Positions 37,497 through 49,248 of a DNA stretch of 64,000 bases are shown here, piece after piece; the stretch's first letter is position 1; each line of letters opens with the position of its first letter. The DNA comes from Ricinus communis (lineage: Eukaryota > Streptophyta > Magnoliopsida > Malpighiales > Euphorbiaceae), in the NCBI RefSeq assembly GCF_019578655.1, contig NC_063263.1, positions 11,159,001 through 11,223,000 on the forward strand, in the 5' to 3' direction. Below the pieces are notes generated by a model, which saw only the letters and a program-made list of their open reading frames with translations, was not told the DNA's origin and ran no database searches. The position numbers and the translations under genes are program-made.

Positions 37497-38621
37497 ATGG
37501 AGAAGAAATGTCTAGAGCCTTATCCGCAACAAAAGCAATCACATATCAATCTCAAGAACCTTCCTCCAATAAATCCACCCACTACTTCCATACCCTACTA
37601 TCAGGTATAATCAGCAATCAAGAAACAAGAAAACCCTTTTCTTGATATGGAATTTTAGCTAATTGTCTCATCTTCTTTGTTATCTTCTGTTTGTTTTTGG
37701 TTCTTGTTTCAGGTTAAGAGAAACAAAACAATTACCAGATATGTACCTAAAGTTGCTAAGCCAAGACCTGAAGAAGAGGGAGGAGTGAAGGCGGTGAAAT
37801 TTGATCATGAAGCAAATACAAAAGCAGATATATTAGCTGAACAAGAAGAAATTGATGATCTTTCTTCGGTTTGTGCTATCAAGCATATAGACTCTAACAA
37901 CTTTGTTAAGAAGACTCATAGCAAGCTGAATTATGAAGGCAGTGATAATAGAGTCTTGGTTGATAAATCAAGTATATTTTCATTCCATTAGACTTTCAAT
38001 ATTACTCCACAGTTTACCTCTGTTATACTTAGATATTTCCTATTATTTTCTTATATCTCCTTAAATCAAAAGCACAAACTTGCAATTCCTTGACCAATTC
38101 TTTGTTTTTTTTTTTATTTCTTATTGTTTTGGTGTCACTCTTGCCCTTTATATCAGGTGAACTAAAAAGGGTATCGGCTAAATCACAATTGCATGAGATT
38201 TGTGTAGCAAACAATTGGAAGCCTCCTTTATATGAATGTTGCAAAGAAGAAGGGCCTTGCCACCAGAGATTGTAAGTATAAAGACAGCCCTTCTTTTTCT
38301 TTTTTTTTTTTCCCTTCATTAATTACTTATTTGGTTTACTCCAATGGACTTCCTCTCTTTTCCGAGCTAAAGTATAATGATTGCTCCAATTAATTAAGAA
38401 AAAGAAGTATCAGTACATCCTAATTATTTGTATGTAATTACAGGTTTACATTTAAGGTTATTGTGGAGATGATAGGAGCAGAATATATAGTTTTAGAGTG
38501 TTATGGTATCCCTAAGATCAAAAAGAAGACAGCAGCAGAGCATGCAGCTGAAGGGGCATTGTGGTACTTGAAGCATCTTGGTTATTTTCCAATTAACAAG
38601 TGGGACAAAAAGAAAAAATAA
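37497..38621 (+). CDS. dsRNA-binding protein, RNase III-like 1 (RTL1)-type, 4 exons
   Basis: A 219-aa protein with one double-stranded RNA-binding domain. Exons: 37497-37604, 37713-37971, 38157-38271, 38444-38621; phases join cleanly and all introns are GT-AG. I chose the ATG at 37497 over that at 37509 because only its frame joins exon 2 in phase 0. The N-terminal third (with LKNLPP) and an acidic middle lead to the dsRBD at about residues 130-208. Its landmarks are [16 protein letters not shown], then FTFKVIVEM, then the basic helix [20 protein letters not shown]. Plant proteins named ribonuclease 3-like 1 share this domain. The RNase III catalytic signature (acidic ERLEFLGD-type motif) is absent, so this copy should bind rather than cut dsRNA; RTL1-type proteins are linked to small-RNA control. 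Confidence 0.8.
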
Positions 38622-39150
38622 ATAATTGATAATTACATTTTAATAATCACAGCTTGGTCATGAACTTGTACGTAAGTGAGACTGAAAGCAATTGCTGAAT
38701 ACCTGTCCTTTGGTTTTGGAGTATATATTGTCTATAGTTATTCCATGCTATAAGCATATGATATAATGCTTCAAGAAAAAACCAGAAATGTGATAATATT
38801 GGAAACATTTGTAGCAGAGAACAAAATAGTTTCCGTCTAAGAAGAAGAGAAACAGATATGCTAGAAGCAAAAATAGGGAATCTCACATTGAGAAGTAATG
38901 TAACAAAAATACAAAGGTAGCAGGGGATGCTATCCTGATGAAATTATTTTTTTCCAACCCATGATTGTCCAACACAATCTTACATGTCTTATTCCCAACC
39001 CTTGCGTAGTTGCATTGCATCCTACAAAATCCTCAAAATGAAATAAGAAAGGATTTGAAAACGAAATTGAATGAACCCTAATTCTCATAGTCCAGATTTC
39101 TCGTTTATCGCCCAAAATTCTTTGCCAACATATTAGTTGCAATTTCTGAA
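38622..39150. other. Convergent 3' flanks
   Basis: 529 bp between the stop of the dsRNA-binding gene (plus) and that of the H+-ATPase (minus). It should hold both 3' UTRs. ORFs at 38647-38886 and 38930-39154 (minus) are not recognisable. Confidence 0.6.
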
Positions 39151-42100
39151 TCAAACAGTGTAGTGCTGTTGAATGGTCTCAATGTCAAGTCCCTTGAGTT
39201 TCACCACTGATTCAACATGCCCCTTGAGGGTATGAAGCTCCCTTAACCTGGTAACCAAGTATATAAGGACAATTAAGATGTATGATAAACAGGAAAGGAA
39301 TTGTCTGTACAGAAGTATCTAGGTACTGATAATCTGCAGAACTTTTTTTTCTTCCTTATTTTGCAATGAAATGTCTAATCAAGTGCATTTGATCTTTCTA
39401 TGTTGTTTATGGCATAAGAAATTCAAAAGTGAGAGCCATGTACTTTAAGCAATCGAATTTTCCAGGACGTTTAAGATATATCTACATGGCAGGAAAAGAA
39501 AATATAGCTCTAATTATAATTACCTTGCGACTTCCGCACGCCTCTTGGCTTGCTCAGCAATCTCAGACAATTCCCTGTAATTCTTATCTTGGAATATTTC
39601 TGCAGTTTCAGGAGGCTGCAGTCCATGGAGGGTACGCTGAGCAGCGGCCCATTGGGCTTCCCTCTCTCCCCTCCCGTAATCCTTCTTGGTTGTGAAAGCA
39701 GTCTGCAAATAGAGACAAGGTTTCCAGATGAGGCCTAACATTCTTTCTCCTCAAGAATTTTAAGTTTCTTGGGACACCAAAAAGAAGTCTTTATGTTACC
39801 TTATTTTGGACAAGGTTGTCCCAAGCTTTGCCACTCAAAGCATATCGGATGGCGAACTTCAGAACATCAAGAGGGATGTAGAAGACGATGCTGTAGAGCC
39901 AAATAACGCCAGCCCATCCCCACCCGATACCGTGGATTTTTGCAAAGGCCCAATTGGCGTACACAGCAAGAAGTGTAGCAATCTGAATTATAGATTTAGA
40001 TACTTACATCAGTAGACAGTTCTTGACTAAATGTGTATATAATGTTAATATAACTCACCAGCTGGGCAATGATAAAGGCAGCGACAAGCAGGAGACCAGG
40101 GCGTTCAACATAAGACCAGCTACGGGACCTAGTGACAAAGATGAGTGCCTGACTGACTATGCTCACTTGGAGGTAGATTGCAGCTGTAAGCTCATTATGG
40201 TTTTCTCTAATGGATCTAACACCAAAATGATCCTGCAAATTTTAAGGATGATTACCATTAGTAACTGCAAAAATTTTCTGCAGGGACAGGAATAGATTCT
40301 CCAGGTCTTTCATACTAAACTTCATAACAACATATACGATTTTCATTGACCTTCTAATAGTAATTACGATTATGATTTTTTCTTACAGAGAAGAAGTCAG
40401 AACTGTTAGCTGCCCAGAAGAACACAACAGTCATGATAGCTAGGTAGGTACCAAGGACAACCCCAGTAGCAAAAATCTCCTTGAGTTTCCATGAATCAGG
40501 TAGAGGAGATGGCTTCACTCTGTCTTTGGAAATAGTCATGATGGTTCCATCATTGAGTATGGCAATGATCAGAACCATGAAAGGAGAGAAATCGAATTTC
40601 CATATGAGAGCAAGAAGCATAAATCCCATCACAATACGAATGGTTATAGAAACTGCATAAATGGTGTAGTTCTTCATTCTCTGGAAAATGGCTCTGCTTG
40701 TCAAGACAGCACTAACGATAACGCTCAATCCTGGCTCTGTCAGGACTATGTCAGATGCACCCCGAGCTGCATCGGTAGCATCAGCCACTGCAATTCCAAT
40801 GTCTGCCTTCTTCAATGCTGGAGCATCATTCACACCGTCTCCAGTCATCCCGCAAATGTGCTTCCTTTCTTGCAGCCTCTTCACAATCTCGTATTTGTGC
40901 TCAGGGAATACTCCAGCGAAGCCATCGGCCTTTTCAATAAGCTCATCAACGGGGAGGCCAGCAATAGACTCATCCTTGTTCTGCCCAAGGAGAGCAGAAG
41001 AAGGATACATGTTGGTTCCCATGCCTAGCCTGCGACCAGTTTCCTTGCCAATTGCAAGCTGGTCACCAGTGATCATCTTGACATTGACACCTAGATTAAG
41101 GGCACGGTTAATGGTCTCAGCACTGTCATGCCTCGGAGGATCAAAAAGTGGCAAGAGACCGACAAATTGCCATGGCCCTCCAGGGCTTTCCTTGGTTTTC
41201 TCAGGTACAGCCTGTAAAGGTAAAGAATTTACGGTTAAGATCTATGTGGTTATACCTGTAGTCCATCATTTGAACATAACTCTGATGAAAAGAGAATATA
41301 AACTCACTTGTTTAGAAACAGCTAGAGAGCGAAGTCCACGATCAGCAAACTTATCAATTATGGCATGAGCCTTCTTTTTTGCATCATCCCTCAGGTTGCA
41401 CAGTTCAATGATCTGGTAGAGATTGTAAATATGTTATATGCAGCGCATTTTTCAAGAAAGAAACTAAACGTAATGTACATGATCTATAACCTGCTCTGGT
41501 GCGCCTTTGCTAATTCTATGCCAGTTGCCATCTGAGTCGATGTATGTAATAGCCGTGCGCTTCCCCACTGGGTTAAATGGCAAAAAATGCACCTCAGTGA
41601 TGCCTGCTCTGGCCTGCACAGAGAAAATGTCAAGTCCAATTAGCATCAATCGGAACATGGAAAGGTCATAGAAGACTTAATACTTAATATATTGGTATAT
41701 GAGATAACTACAAAGAAAAGGATGGTTTGCTGAAATCCTACAGCTCACTAGCATACCTCCTTTGGGTCACCCAACATCCCAACAATACACGCATCAATGG
41801 CATCCTGATTCTCAACCCTGGAGGCCATAGCACCATACAGAATCACAGTGTCTTTGTCCACATCCTTCGCAAATATCTGAAATTAAATGAGACATTTCAA
41901 TAATTAATGAATCAAGATAAACAAATCTCAAAGTTAAAATTGCACCTTAAGTTTTATATTGAAATGCAAGTACCAACCTCAATCAAGGACTTATCAACTG
42001 TAAGTTTATTGAGAGTGAGAGTACCAGTCTTGTCACTACACAAGACATCCATTCCAGCCATTTCCTCAATAGCTGTCATCCTCTTGGTAATAGCACCTTG

Positions 42101-43542
42101 CTGTGAAAGCCTATGGGAGCCGATGGCCATTGTCACAGACAAAACTGTCGGCATAGCAATTGGAATCCCTCCAATGAGAAGCACCAAAAGATTATCAATA
42201 CCACTACGATACTCCCGGTGCTGAATGGGGTACATGACAACTATCTCTATAATCATTCCTAACGCAATGGAGCATATGCAGAAGTTCCCAATAGCTGTCA
42301 GCACCTTCTGGAAGTGGCCCTCTTGATTTGTGCTATCGACTAGATGAGCAGCTTTGCCAAAGAAAGTGTGCACACCAGTAGCAATTACAATTGCTTCAAT
42401 CTCACCTTGCTTGCAAGTAGACCCAGAAAAGACTTCATCACCTGGGTGCTTTGTAACAGGCAATGACTCGCCAGTGAGAGCAGACTGATCAATCTTTAAA
42501 GGGTCTCCTTCAAGCAAGCGAGCATCTGCTGGGATAATATCTCCCAACTTAATGCTGATCACATCACCTGGAACTAAGATAGCAGCCTCTTGTTCAGTCC
42601 ACCTTCCATCTCTTAAGACCTATATCATCATCCAAACATGCACACATGTTATCTCCATATGCTCCTAACTCGTCCACGTTTGATTAATAATTGGTATAAC
42701 GAGTGTTATACAAATAATAAAAAATAATGCTGATTGAACATTAACATAATAGAATCTAGAGTGAAGTTTAAATGCAGATTAAACTGAATTTGCATGAAAT
42801 ATATATTTATATATTATATACCTTGGTTTTAGGAGCAAGACCAGCCATGAGAGCAGCAGCAGCATTGCCTGCATTGTTCTCTTCAATGAAACTAATAGTA
42901 GAGTTGATGAAAAGCAATACAACAATACCCACAAAATCTTGCCAGTCTGGTGGTTTGCCCTGCAAAAGATCTCCACCATGTTAGCACACGCGCACAAAAA
43001 AAAAATAAAACTAAAATAAAATTATACAACACTGGTCATTACCCCTCCATTGGCCAAAGCAATAGCCATGATCGCAGCTATTTCCATAACCCATGAGAGA
43101 GGGTTCCACATAAACCCCAAGAATTTCAAAAACTTGCTTTCCTGCAATATATATATATATATAGTATTCCAAGGAATCAGCTTTCGATTTCCTAAAAAAA
43201 AAAAAAAGGAGATGCACATATACATATATAAAGAGACCTTTTTCTCTTCGAGTTTATTAGGGCCAAAAATCTGCAACCTCTTCTGACCTTCATCGGATGA
43301 TAAACCTTCTCTGGTGCAATTCAGTTGTTGAAACACTTCCTCCACTGGTATCCTCTCCTGTTTTTCATATTTTCATGATCATAATAAAGTAAAACAAATC
43401 ACATACGTCTTATCTGATTCAAGAAACAAAAACAAAACCTAGGGTTTTTGGGATCAAAACATATTGGAATAAAGTAAGAAAAACTTACAAGATCGACAGT
43501 CTCGTTTTTTATTTCCTCTAAACTAAAGCTTTTAGCAGCCAT
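39151..43542 (-). CDS. Plasma-membrane H+-ATPase (P3A type), 13 exons
   Basis: The proton pump that energises the plant plasma membrane. Exons, 5' to 3': 43542-43489, 43357-43238, 43141-43043, 42959-42822, 42619-41978, 41876-41757, 41613-41491, 41412-41308, 41211-40387, 40232-40059, 39982-39800, 39702-39524, 39247-39151. They total 2859 nt, or 952 aa, the normal length, and all splice sites are GT-AG. Seen motifs: TGESLPV in the actuator domain, phosphorylation site DKTGT (Asp at about 333), KGAPEQ nucleotide-binding loop, MITGDQ and [10 protein letters not shown] hinge. The C-terminal autoinhibitory region ends [10 protein letters not shown], with the penultimate Thr951 that, when phosphorylated, recruits activating 14-3-3 proteins. 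Start [18 protein letters not shown] is family-typical. It appears intact. It resembles the PMA4/AHA4-AHA11 group most, but I do not assign an ortholog. Confidence 0.97.
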
Positions 43543-43630
43543 GGCTATCTTCTTCTTTTTTCTGTTTTGTTTTTCTGTTTTCTCCCTTTCACGAAACCTT
43601 CCGATGTTAGAAAGACCTTAACACTGTCCT

Positions 43631-43639
43631 ATTTATATA
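43631..43639 (-). promoter_or_regulatory. Candidate TATA box of the H+-ATPase gene
   Basis: TATATAAAT on the minus strand, about 90 bp upstream of the ATG at 43542. It is the best TATA match near this gene and predicts a 5' UTR of about 60 bp, short for this family, so a second, more distal start site is possible. Confidence 0.5.
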
Positions 43640-44227
43640 ACAGAGTGATTGTTGTTTAAAACATGAAGAAGAAGATGCAATGTTTTATGTGGTTTTTGCT
43701 TCTGTTTTTGACCCTATTTTCACTCTCACTCTCCTTTTACTATATTTATGTGGTTCTTTTTTTCCCTCTCTTTTCCTTTTCTGGTAATGAAATTACAGAA
43801 AAAAATATTTATAAAATAACCCTAAATCTCTTTGAGACTAAACCCAAAAAGCGCAAGACTGGGACTCTTGTGGGTCCCCGATATCTCCGCCCTTTTTACT
43901 AGTCTCACCCTCCTTTCCATTCTCGTCTCTCACAGCTCACTAATGTTACGCCACTTTTTCGTTTCTTACACGCGTTAAGATCTGATTTATGATAATGAGC
44001 TATTACGTGATTCTTTTGCATCACCCGCTGGTAATTCATGGGATGGTTGACACGTGGTCATCAATGATTGAGATGTATGGATATGCTAACTGACTTTGTT
44101 TTCTTAATTCAGTTCTAATTTTGGATTAAGTTGATGATTTGCTTATGATTTTGTGATTTACCTACTATATAAGGATTCCACTTTTAATAGGATAGAATAG
44201 GTTAAAAGAAGATCAGGTCAGCTAAAC
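43640..44227. other. H+-ATPase promoter region left between gene and retrotransposon
   Basis: About 590 bp from the candidate TATA box to the retrotransposon boundary. It is the only native upstream sequence still adjacent to the H+-ATPase. The ORF at 43663-43902 (plus) is not recognisable. Confidence 0.6.
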
Positions 44228-44231
44228 CATG
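44228..44231. repeat. Left target-site duplication (CATG)
   Basis: CATG directly precedes the 5' LTR, and the same four bases follow the 3' LTR at 50104-50107. Four bases is one short of the five usual for this superfamily. Confidence 0.6.
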
Positions 44232-44820
44232 TGTCACGCCCCGCCTCGCAGCTAGCAAGGGAAGGCTGCACAACACGGCCCGTGTTGAACAACACTGCCC
44301 GTGTTGACCAACACGCCCACAGACACGCCCGTGTTGGTTGAATACAAATGCGAAAGGCCTAGAAGCTTCGGGAAACACGGCCACAGTAGGTAACACGGCT
44401 ATTTACCCTGGACCGTGTTCCCAACACGGCCTTGAGCACGGCCATGTTCCCAACCGTGTTCCCAACACGGCCAGGAACACGGCCATGTTGGCGGACAGGG
44501 GGAAAAATGCTATAAATACCCCTTCCTTGTACCATTTGTAGGTATGTGTGAAAAAAAGGAGAGGAAGAGAGCTTGTAGAGAGAGAAAGTGTGCTTATTGT
44601 AAGTAGCTTTAGTGTGAATTAATCAATCCAAGTATACACTTCCACAACTCTTGCGTTTCTTTGTGCCACTTTCGTGAATTTACTTCCGCTAGCGTATTTG
44701 CTATTATTCTCACGGGTTTGGCAATCAAGGGTAGGTGACCGGTATCTTGACTTTCGGAAATCAAGCAAGCTAGGCCGCACGTGGGCAAAGTTTTGGAGAT
44801 AAAACAAAACTCACGTGACA
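44232..44820 (+). repeat. 5' LTR (589 bp)
   Basis: Begins TGTCACG and ends CGTGACA, giving a perfect 7-bp terminal inverted repeat with the canonical TG...CA ends. U3 (44270-44490) contains six AACACGG and five CCGTGTT heptamers, which are reverse complements of each other. A TATA box is at 44511-44518. Compared with the 3' LTR, differences cluster in the first about 30 bp and in U5 (around 44690-44800), while the palindrome cluster is unchanged. Confidence 0.93.
44511..44518 (+). promoter_or_regulatory. LTR TATA box
   Basis: TATAAATA in the 5' LTR, placing the U3/R boundary shortly downstream. The same sequence occurs in the 3' LTR at 49789-49796. It would drive transcription into the element, away from the H+-ATPase. 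Confidence 0.6.
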
Positions 44821-44822
44821 GT

Positions 44823-44834
44823 TGGTATCAGAGC
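44823..44834 (+). other. Primer-binding site (initiator tRNA-Met)
   Basis: TGGTATCAGAGC starts two bases after the 5' LTR end. It is complementary to the 3' end of plant initiator methionine tRNA, the usual primer for minus-strand synthesis in plant LTR retrotransposons. Confidence 0.9.
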
Positions 44835-44937
44835 AGGTTCGAGACAAAGCCAAGTTCGAGACAGAGCAGGTTAGTATCACGCCACAGTTGGAAGTATAGC
44901 GCGGATAAATTCTTTGGGAGAATTCTTGCACGAGATA

Positions 44938-46530
44938 ATGGCAAAGGTTGGTGAGCAATCTACTTACCGCTCCTCCTACTCCAAGGGAAGGAGGAAAGGA
45001 TAGCGGAAAGGCCGGGAGGGATAAGTCCCATGACGTGATTGGTAGCGATGGAGGAGAGGTTAGTCAGGGATGGAGACTACCATGTCCGATTGGGGGGATA
45101 AAATCGAAGACATGGACCTACGCATCGAGAAGCTAGAGTCCAAGGGGGACGACGGAGAGCTTCATGAGGAGATGCAAGGTGCCTTGAATGTTCTCGCCGA
45201 CAATTTATCAAGGGACAATGAGGCTCTCAAGAAGTTGCTTGTCCAATGCCTAGAGAAGGTCGATAAGCTCGAGGTGGAGCTTAATTTGTGCAAGACCGCG
45301 TTGGCAAAGAGTGGAGGAGCGCAAGCAGCGACGGTCCACAAGGTCGATGCTCCTAAACCAAAAGCCTACGGTGGGGCGAGGAATGCGAGGGAGATCGACA
45401 ACTTCCTGTGGAACTTGGAGGGATACTTTGAGGCAGTGGGCATCGTGGAGGACACCACTAAGGTAAAGTCCGTATCTCTCTACTTGTGTGATATTGCTAC
45501 CGTCTGGTGGAGACGGAGGTGCGAGGATGTGAAAAAGGGCCTCTGCACCATTAATACTTGGGAAGATTTTGTTCGGGAGCTTAAGAAGCAATTCTATCCC
45601 GACAATGCCGAGAAGGAGGCGAGGTCAAAGCTTCGACGTCTCCAACATAGAGATGGTCATATTCGGGAATATGTGAAGGAGTTCTCCGAATTGATGTTGG
45701 AGATTCCCGATTTGGGGGAAAAGGAAGCTTTTCATGCCTTCATTGATGGGTTATCTCGGTGGGCTCAGTTGGAGCTAGAAAGGCGAGGTGTGCAGGACCT
45801 TGCCACCGCGATGGCGATTCTGCAGTCCTTGATAGAGTTGAAGAGGAAGGACTCGTTTAAACCAAAGGTAAAGAAATACGAAGGAGGTGACACAGGTGGT
45901 GGAGATAGGGGAAAATCTTCCACCAAGGATGGTAAGGCTTCATATAAAGACAAGGGCAAGTGGAAGAAGGAAGACAGGCGTAGTTCTTCCCCGAGAAAGC
46001 TTGCCTGCTTCATATACGACGGACCTCATCGGGCATATGATTGTCCAAAGCGAGGAAAGCTTGGAGCGCTAGTGATCACCGAAGAGGAAAGGCAAGAAGA
46101 AGAGCGAAGACTTGCTTCCCTTCGACTTCTCAATGCTATCCAAGCCAAAGTGGAGCAAAAGCCTCGTGGACGAATGTACGTGGAGACCAATATCGGAGGC
46201 AGGAGTATTCAAGCAATGGTGGACACTGGAGCTGACACGGTATACATGGCGAAAGAGGTGGCTGACTCTATTAAGCTGCCTTACAAGAAGGAAAAGGGCT
46301 TCATTAAAGGGGTGAATGCAAAGAGATTACCTATCATTGGCGTTGCGAGAGGAACTAACATCCGAATAGGCCAATGGCAAGATAAGGTCGATATCACAAT
46401 TGCTCCTATTGATGATCAACGGTTTTATCTTGGTATGGACTTCCTCGACATGGTGAAGGCATTCTTGGTTCCTTACGCCAACACCATGTGCATAATGGAG
46501 AATGGCCAACCTTGTGTTGTACTTAGATAA
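44938..46530 (+). pseudogene. Retrotransposon gag-protease region
   Basis: The main open frame runs 45070-46530 (486 codons), encoding the capsid-like Gag, a zinc-knuckle region and an aspartic protease. The protease active site is VDTGAD with the catalytic Asp at about 385 of this frame. The zinc knuckle is degenerate: Cys313, then Tyr at 316 where the second Cys should be, then His321 and Cys326. The likely original start at 44938 lies in another frame, and Gag-like residues continue in a third frame (PPTPREGGKDSG...), so the N-terminus has at least two frame changes. The frame ends at a TAA before the RT frame. Confidence 0.85.
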
Positions 46531-46553
46531 AAAGGGAGTTAAGTCAAGATAAG

Positions 46554-48269
46554 ATGGTGTCGGCCATACAGCTCTCAAAAGGGGTAAAAAGGAAGGAGCC
46601 AACCTTCCTAGCAACCCTTAAAGTGGAAGAAGGTACCCATGTTGATGAACCTACACTTCCAAGCCCTATTCGAGGCGTGCTTGATGAGTTTAAAGATGTT
46701 ATGCCGCTAGAGCTACCGAAGAAGCTTCCTCCACGCCGAGAAGTGGACCACGAGATTGAGCTGGAATCGGGAGCCAAACCACCCGCCTTTGCCCCCTACC
46801 GTATGGCGCCTCCTGAGCTGGAGGAATTAAGGAGGCAACTTAAGGAGCTGCTTGATGCAGGCTATATAAGGCCGTCCAAAGCTCCGTATGGTGCGCCGGT
46901 ATTGTTCCAGAAGAAGCATGATGGGTCTCTTCGGTTATGCATTGACTACCGAGCGCTGAACAAGATTACAATCAAGAATAAGTACCCGATTCCTAACATT
47001 GCGGACATCTTTGATCAACTTGGTGGTGCTAAGTGGTTTACCAAGTTGGATTTACGGTCCGGGTACTATCAGGTACGCATCTCCGAAGGACATGAGCCAA
47101 AGACGGCGTGCGTGACGAGATATGGATCGTATGAATTCCTTGTCATGCCCTTTGGCCTCACAAATGCGCCGGCCACATTCTGTACGTTGATGAACAAGGT
47201 ACTTGCTCCTTACCTTGATCAATTTGTTGTTGTTTATCTAGATGATATTGTGGTGTTCAGCAACACGCTGGAGGAGCACGTAGAGCATTTAAGGCTAGTG
47301 TTCAAAGCCTTACGGGTTAACGAGCTCTACGTTAAAAGGGAGAAATGCTTGTTTGCCCAACGAGAAGTGGCGTTCCTTGGGCATGTCGTTGGCAATGGGA
47401 AGTTGAGGATGGACGGTTCAAAGGTGAAGGCCATCCAGGATTGGGAACCGCCGGCCAAGGTGACGGAGTTGAGGTCTTTCCTTGGATTGGTAAACTACTA
47501 CCGGAGGTTCATTAAGGGTTATTCTTCCATTGCCACTCCCTTAACGGATTTACTAAAGAAGGGTCGTGCCTGGGACTGGTCTATGAAGTGCCGAGAAGCC
47601 TTCGAAGGGCTAAAGAAGGCGATTATGGAGGAGCCGGTCTTAGCACTCCCCGACTATACAAAGGCGTTCGAGATCCACACGGATGCTTCTGATTTTGCTA
47701 TTGGTGGAGTACTCATGCAAGAAGGGCATCCGATAGACTTTGAAAGCCGGAAATTGAATGACACCGAAAGGAGGTATACGGTGCAAGAAAAAGAGATGAC
47801 TGCGATAGTCCATTGCTTGCGGACTTGGAGGCACTACTTGCTCGGGAGCAAGTTTGTTGTCAAAACCGACAACGTCGCCACTAGCTACTTTCAGACACAA
47901 AAGAAGCTCACACCCAAGCAAGCTAGGTGGCAAGACTTCCTTGCGGAATTTGACTATGTCATGGAGTACAAGCCAGGAAGAGCAAACCTTGTTGCCGATG
48001 CCCTAAGCAGGAAGGGGGAGCTAGCCGAAATAAGCCGTCCTGCATGCAACTTGGCGGAGCGCATCAAGGAGGGGCTAAAGCATGATCCAATAGCCAAGAA
48101 TTTCTTTGCTCTTATTCGAGAAGGTAAGACTCGAAGGTTTTGGCTGGAAGAAGACTTGCTTTACACAAAAAGAAGGAGATTATATGTGCCGCTCCATGAT
48201 AACCTAAGGAAGGAGATACTTAAAGAGTGCCACGACAGCAAGTGGGCAGGTCATCCCGGCATTCAATGA
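46554..48269 (+). pseudogene. Retrotransposon reverse transcriptase-RNase H and integrase N-terminus
   Basis: A 571-codon open frame. RT motifs include [25 protein letters not shown] and the active site YLDD (about residues 228-231). RNase H follows with HTDASD (Asp at about 377) and a later TDN. The start of the integrase zinc-binding domain (H...H of HHCC) is at the end. It is in a different frame from the upstream protease and stops at a TGA (48267-48269) in the middle of the integrase zinc finger, a position where chromoviruses carry a sense codon. I infer a point nonsense mutation. Confidence 0.9.
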
Positions 48270-48272
48270 ACA

Positions 48273-49247
48273 ATGGCGCTTGTGGAGAATGCCTACTATT
48301 GGCCTCGCATGAGGGAGGATGTGGAGGCCTATATGAGGACTTGTCTTGTGTGCCAACAGGACAAGATGGAGCAACAAGCCCCGGGTGGTCTACTAGAGCC
48401 ACTTTCTATTCCTGAGAGACCATGGGAGAGTGTCTCCATGGATTTCATTGTGGGGCTTCCTTTGTCAGAAGGATGTGCATGGATCTTTGTGGTGGTGGAT
48501 CGGTTCTCTAAATACGGCATCTTCATTCCAGCCCCAAAGGCCGTCACCGCCGAAGAAGCTGCCCGCCTGTTTATGAAGCATGTGGTAAAATATTGGGGTG
48601 TGCCAAAGTCCATAGTGAGCGATCGGGACACTCGCTTCACGGGTCGGTTTTGGACGGAGCTGTTCAAGCTATTAGGCACCGACCTCAGGTTCTCTACGAG
48701 TATGCACCCCCAGACGGATGGGCAAACGGAGAGGATCAATGCACTTTTGGAACTTTATTTGAGGCACTACGTGAGTGCCAATCAACGAGATTGGGCGAAG
48801 TTGCTTGATGTTGCCCAATTCTCTTATAACTTGCAAAGGAGTGAGTCTACCGGCAAAAGTCCGTTTGAGATAGTTACGGGCCAACAACCCTACACGCCGA
48901 GCACTCTTGCCCTAGACTGGTCAAGCCGCAGTCCACCCGCCTTTAAGCTTACGAAGGAATGGAAGGAGTAAGCCGATGTCGCACGAGCCTACTTGGAAAA
49001 GGCATCTAAGCGGATGAAGAAGTGGGCGGACAGGAAGAGGAGACCAATGGAGTTTCAAGAAGGGGATAAAGTGCTCGTCAAGCTATACCTGCATGGGAGA
49101 GCCGACGGACTTCATTGGGGGCTCCGAAGAAGGTATGATGGGCCTTTCCCCATTATTAAACGAGTGGGAAAGGTGGCGTACAAGGTTGAACTTCCCCAAG
49201 GCATCAAGATCCATCCTGTTTTCCACGTAAGCCTGTTGAAGCCCTGA
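48273..49247 (+). pseudogene. Retrotransposon integrase
   Basis: Same frame as the RT part. After the TGA it completes the HHCC finger (CLVC) and carries the catalytic core with D,D-35-E landmarks MDFIVG, VSDRDTRF and HPQTDGQTERIN. A TAA at 48969-48971 interrupts it, then the frame resumes with the GPY/F-type module (YDGPFPIIK, HPVFHVSLLKP). It ends at a TGA (49245-49247) where a frame change occurs. Confidence 0.9.
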
Positions 49248-49248
49248 G

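Noticed and set aside
37509..37604. Alternative ATG and frame for the first exon of the dsRNA-binding gene
   Set aside because: Its phase at the donor (phase 1) would create a stop when joined to exon 2; the ATG at 37497 joins in phase 0.
40688..41368. 226-aa open frame on the plus strand inside the H+-ATPase gene
   Set aside because: It is the antisense of the large ninth exon; its composition mirrors conserved P-type ATPase codons and it has no domain of its own.
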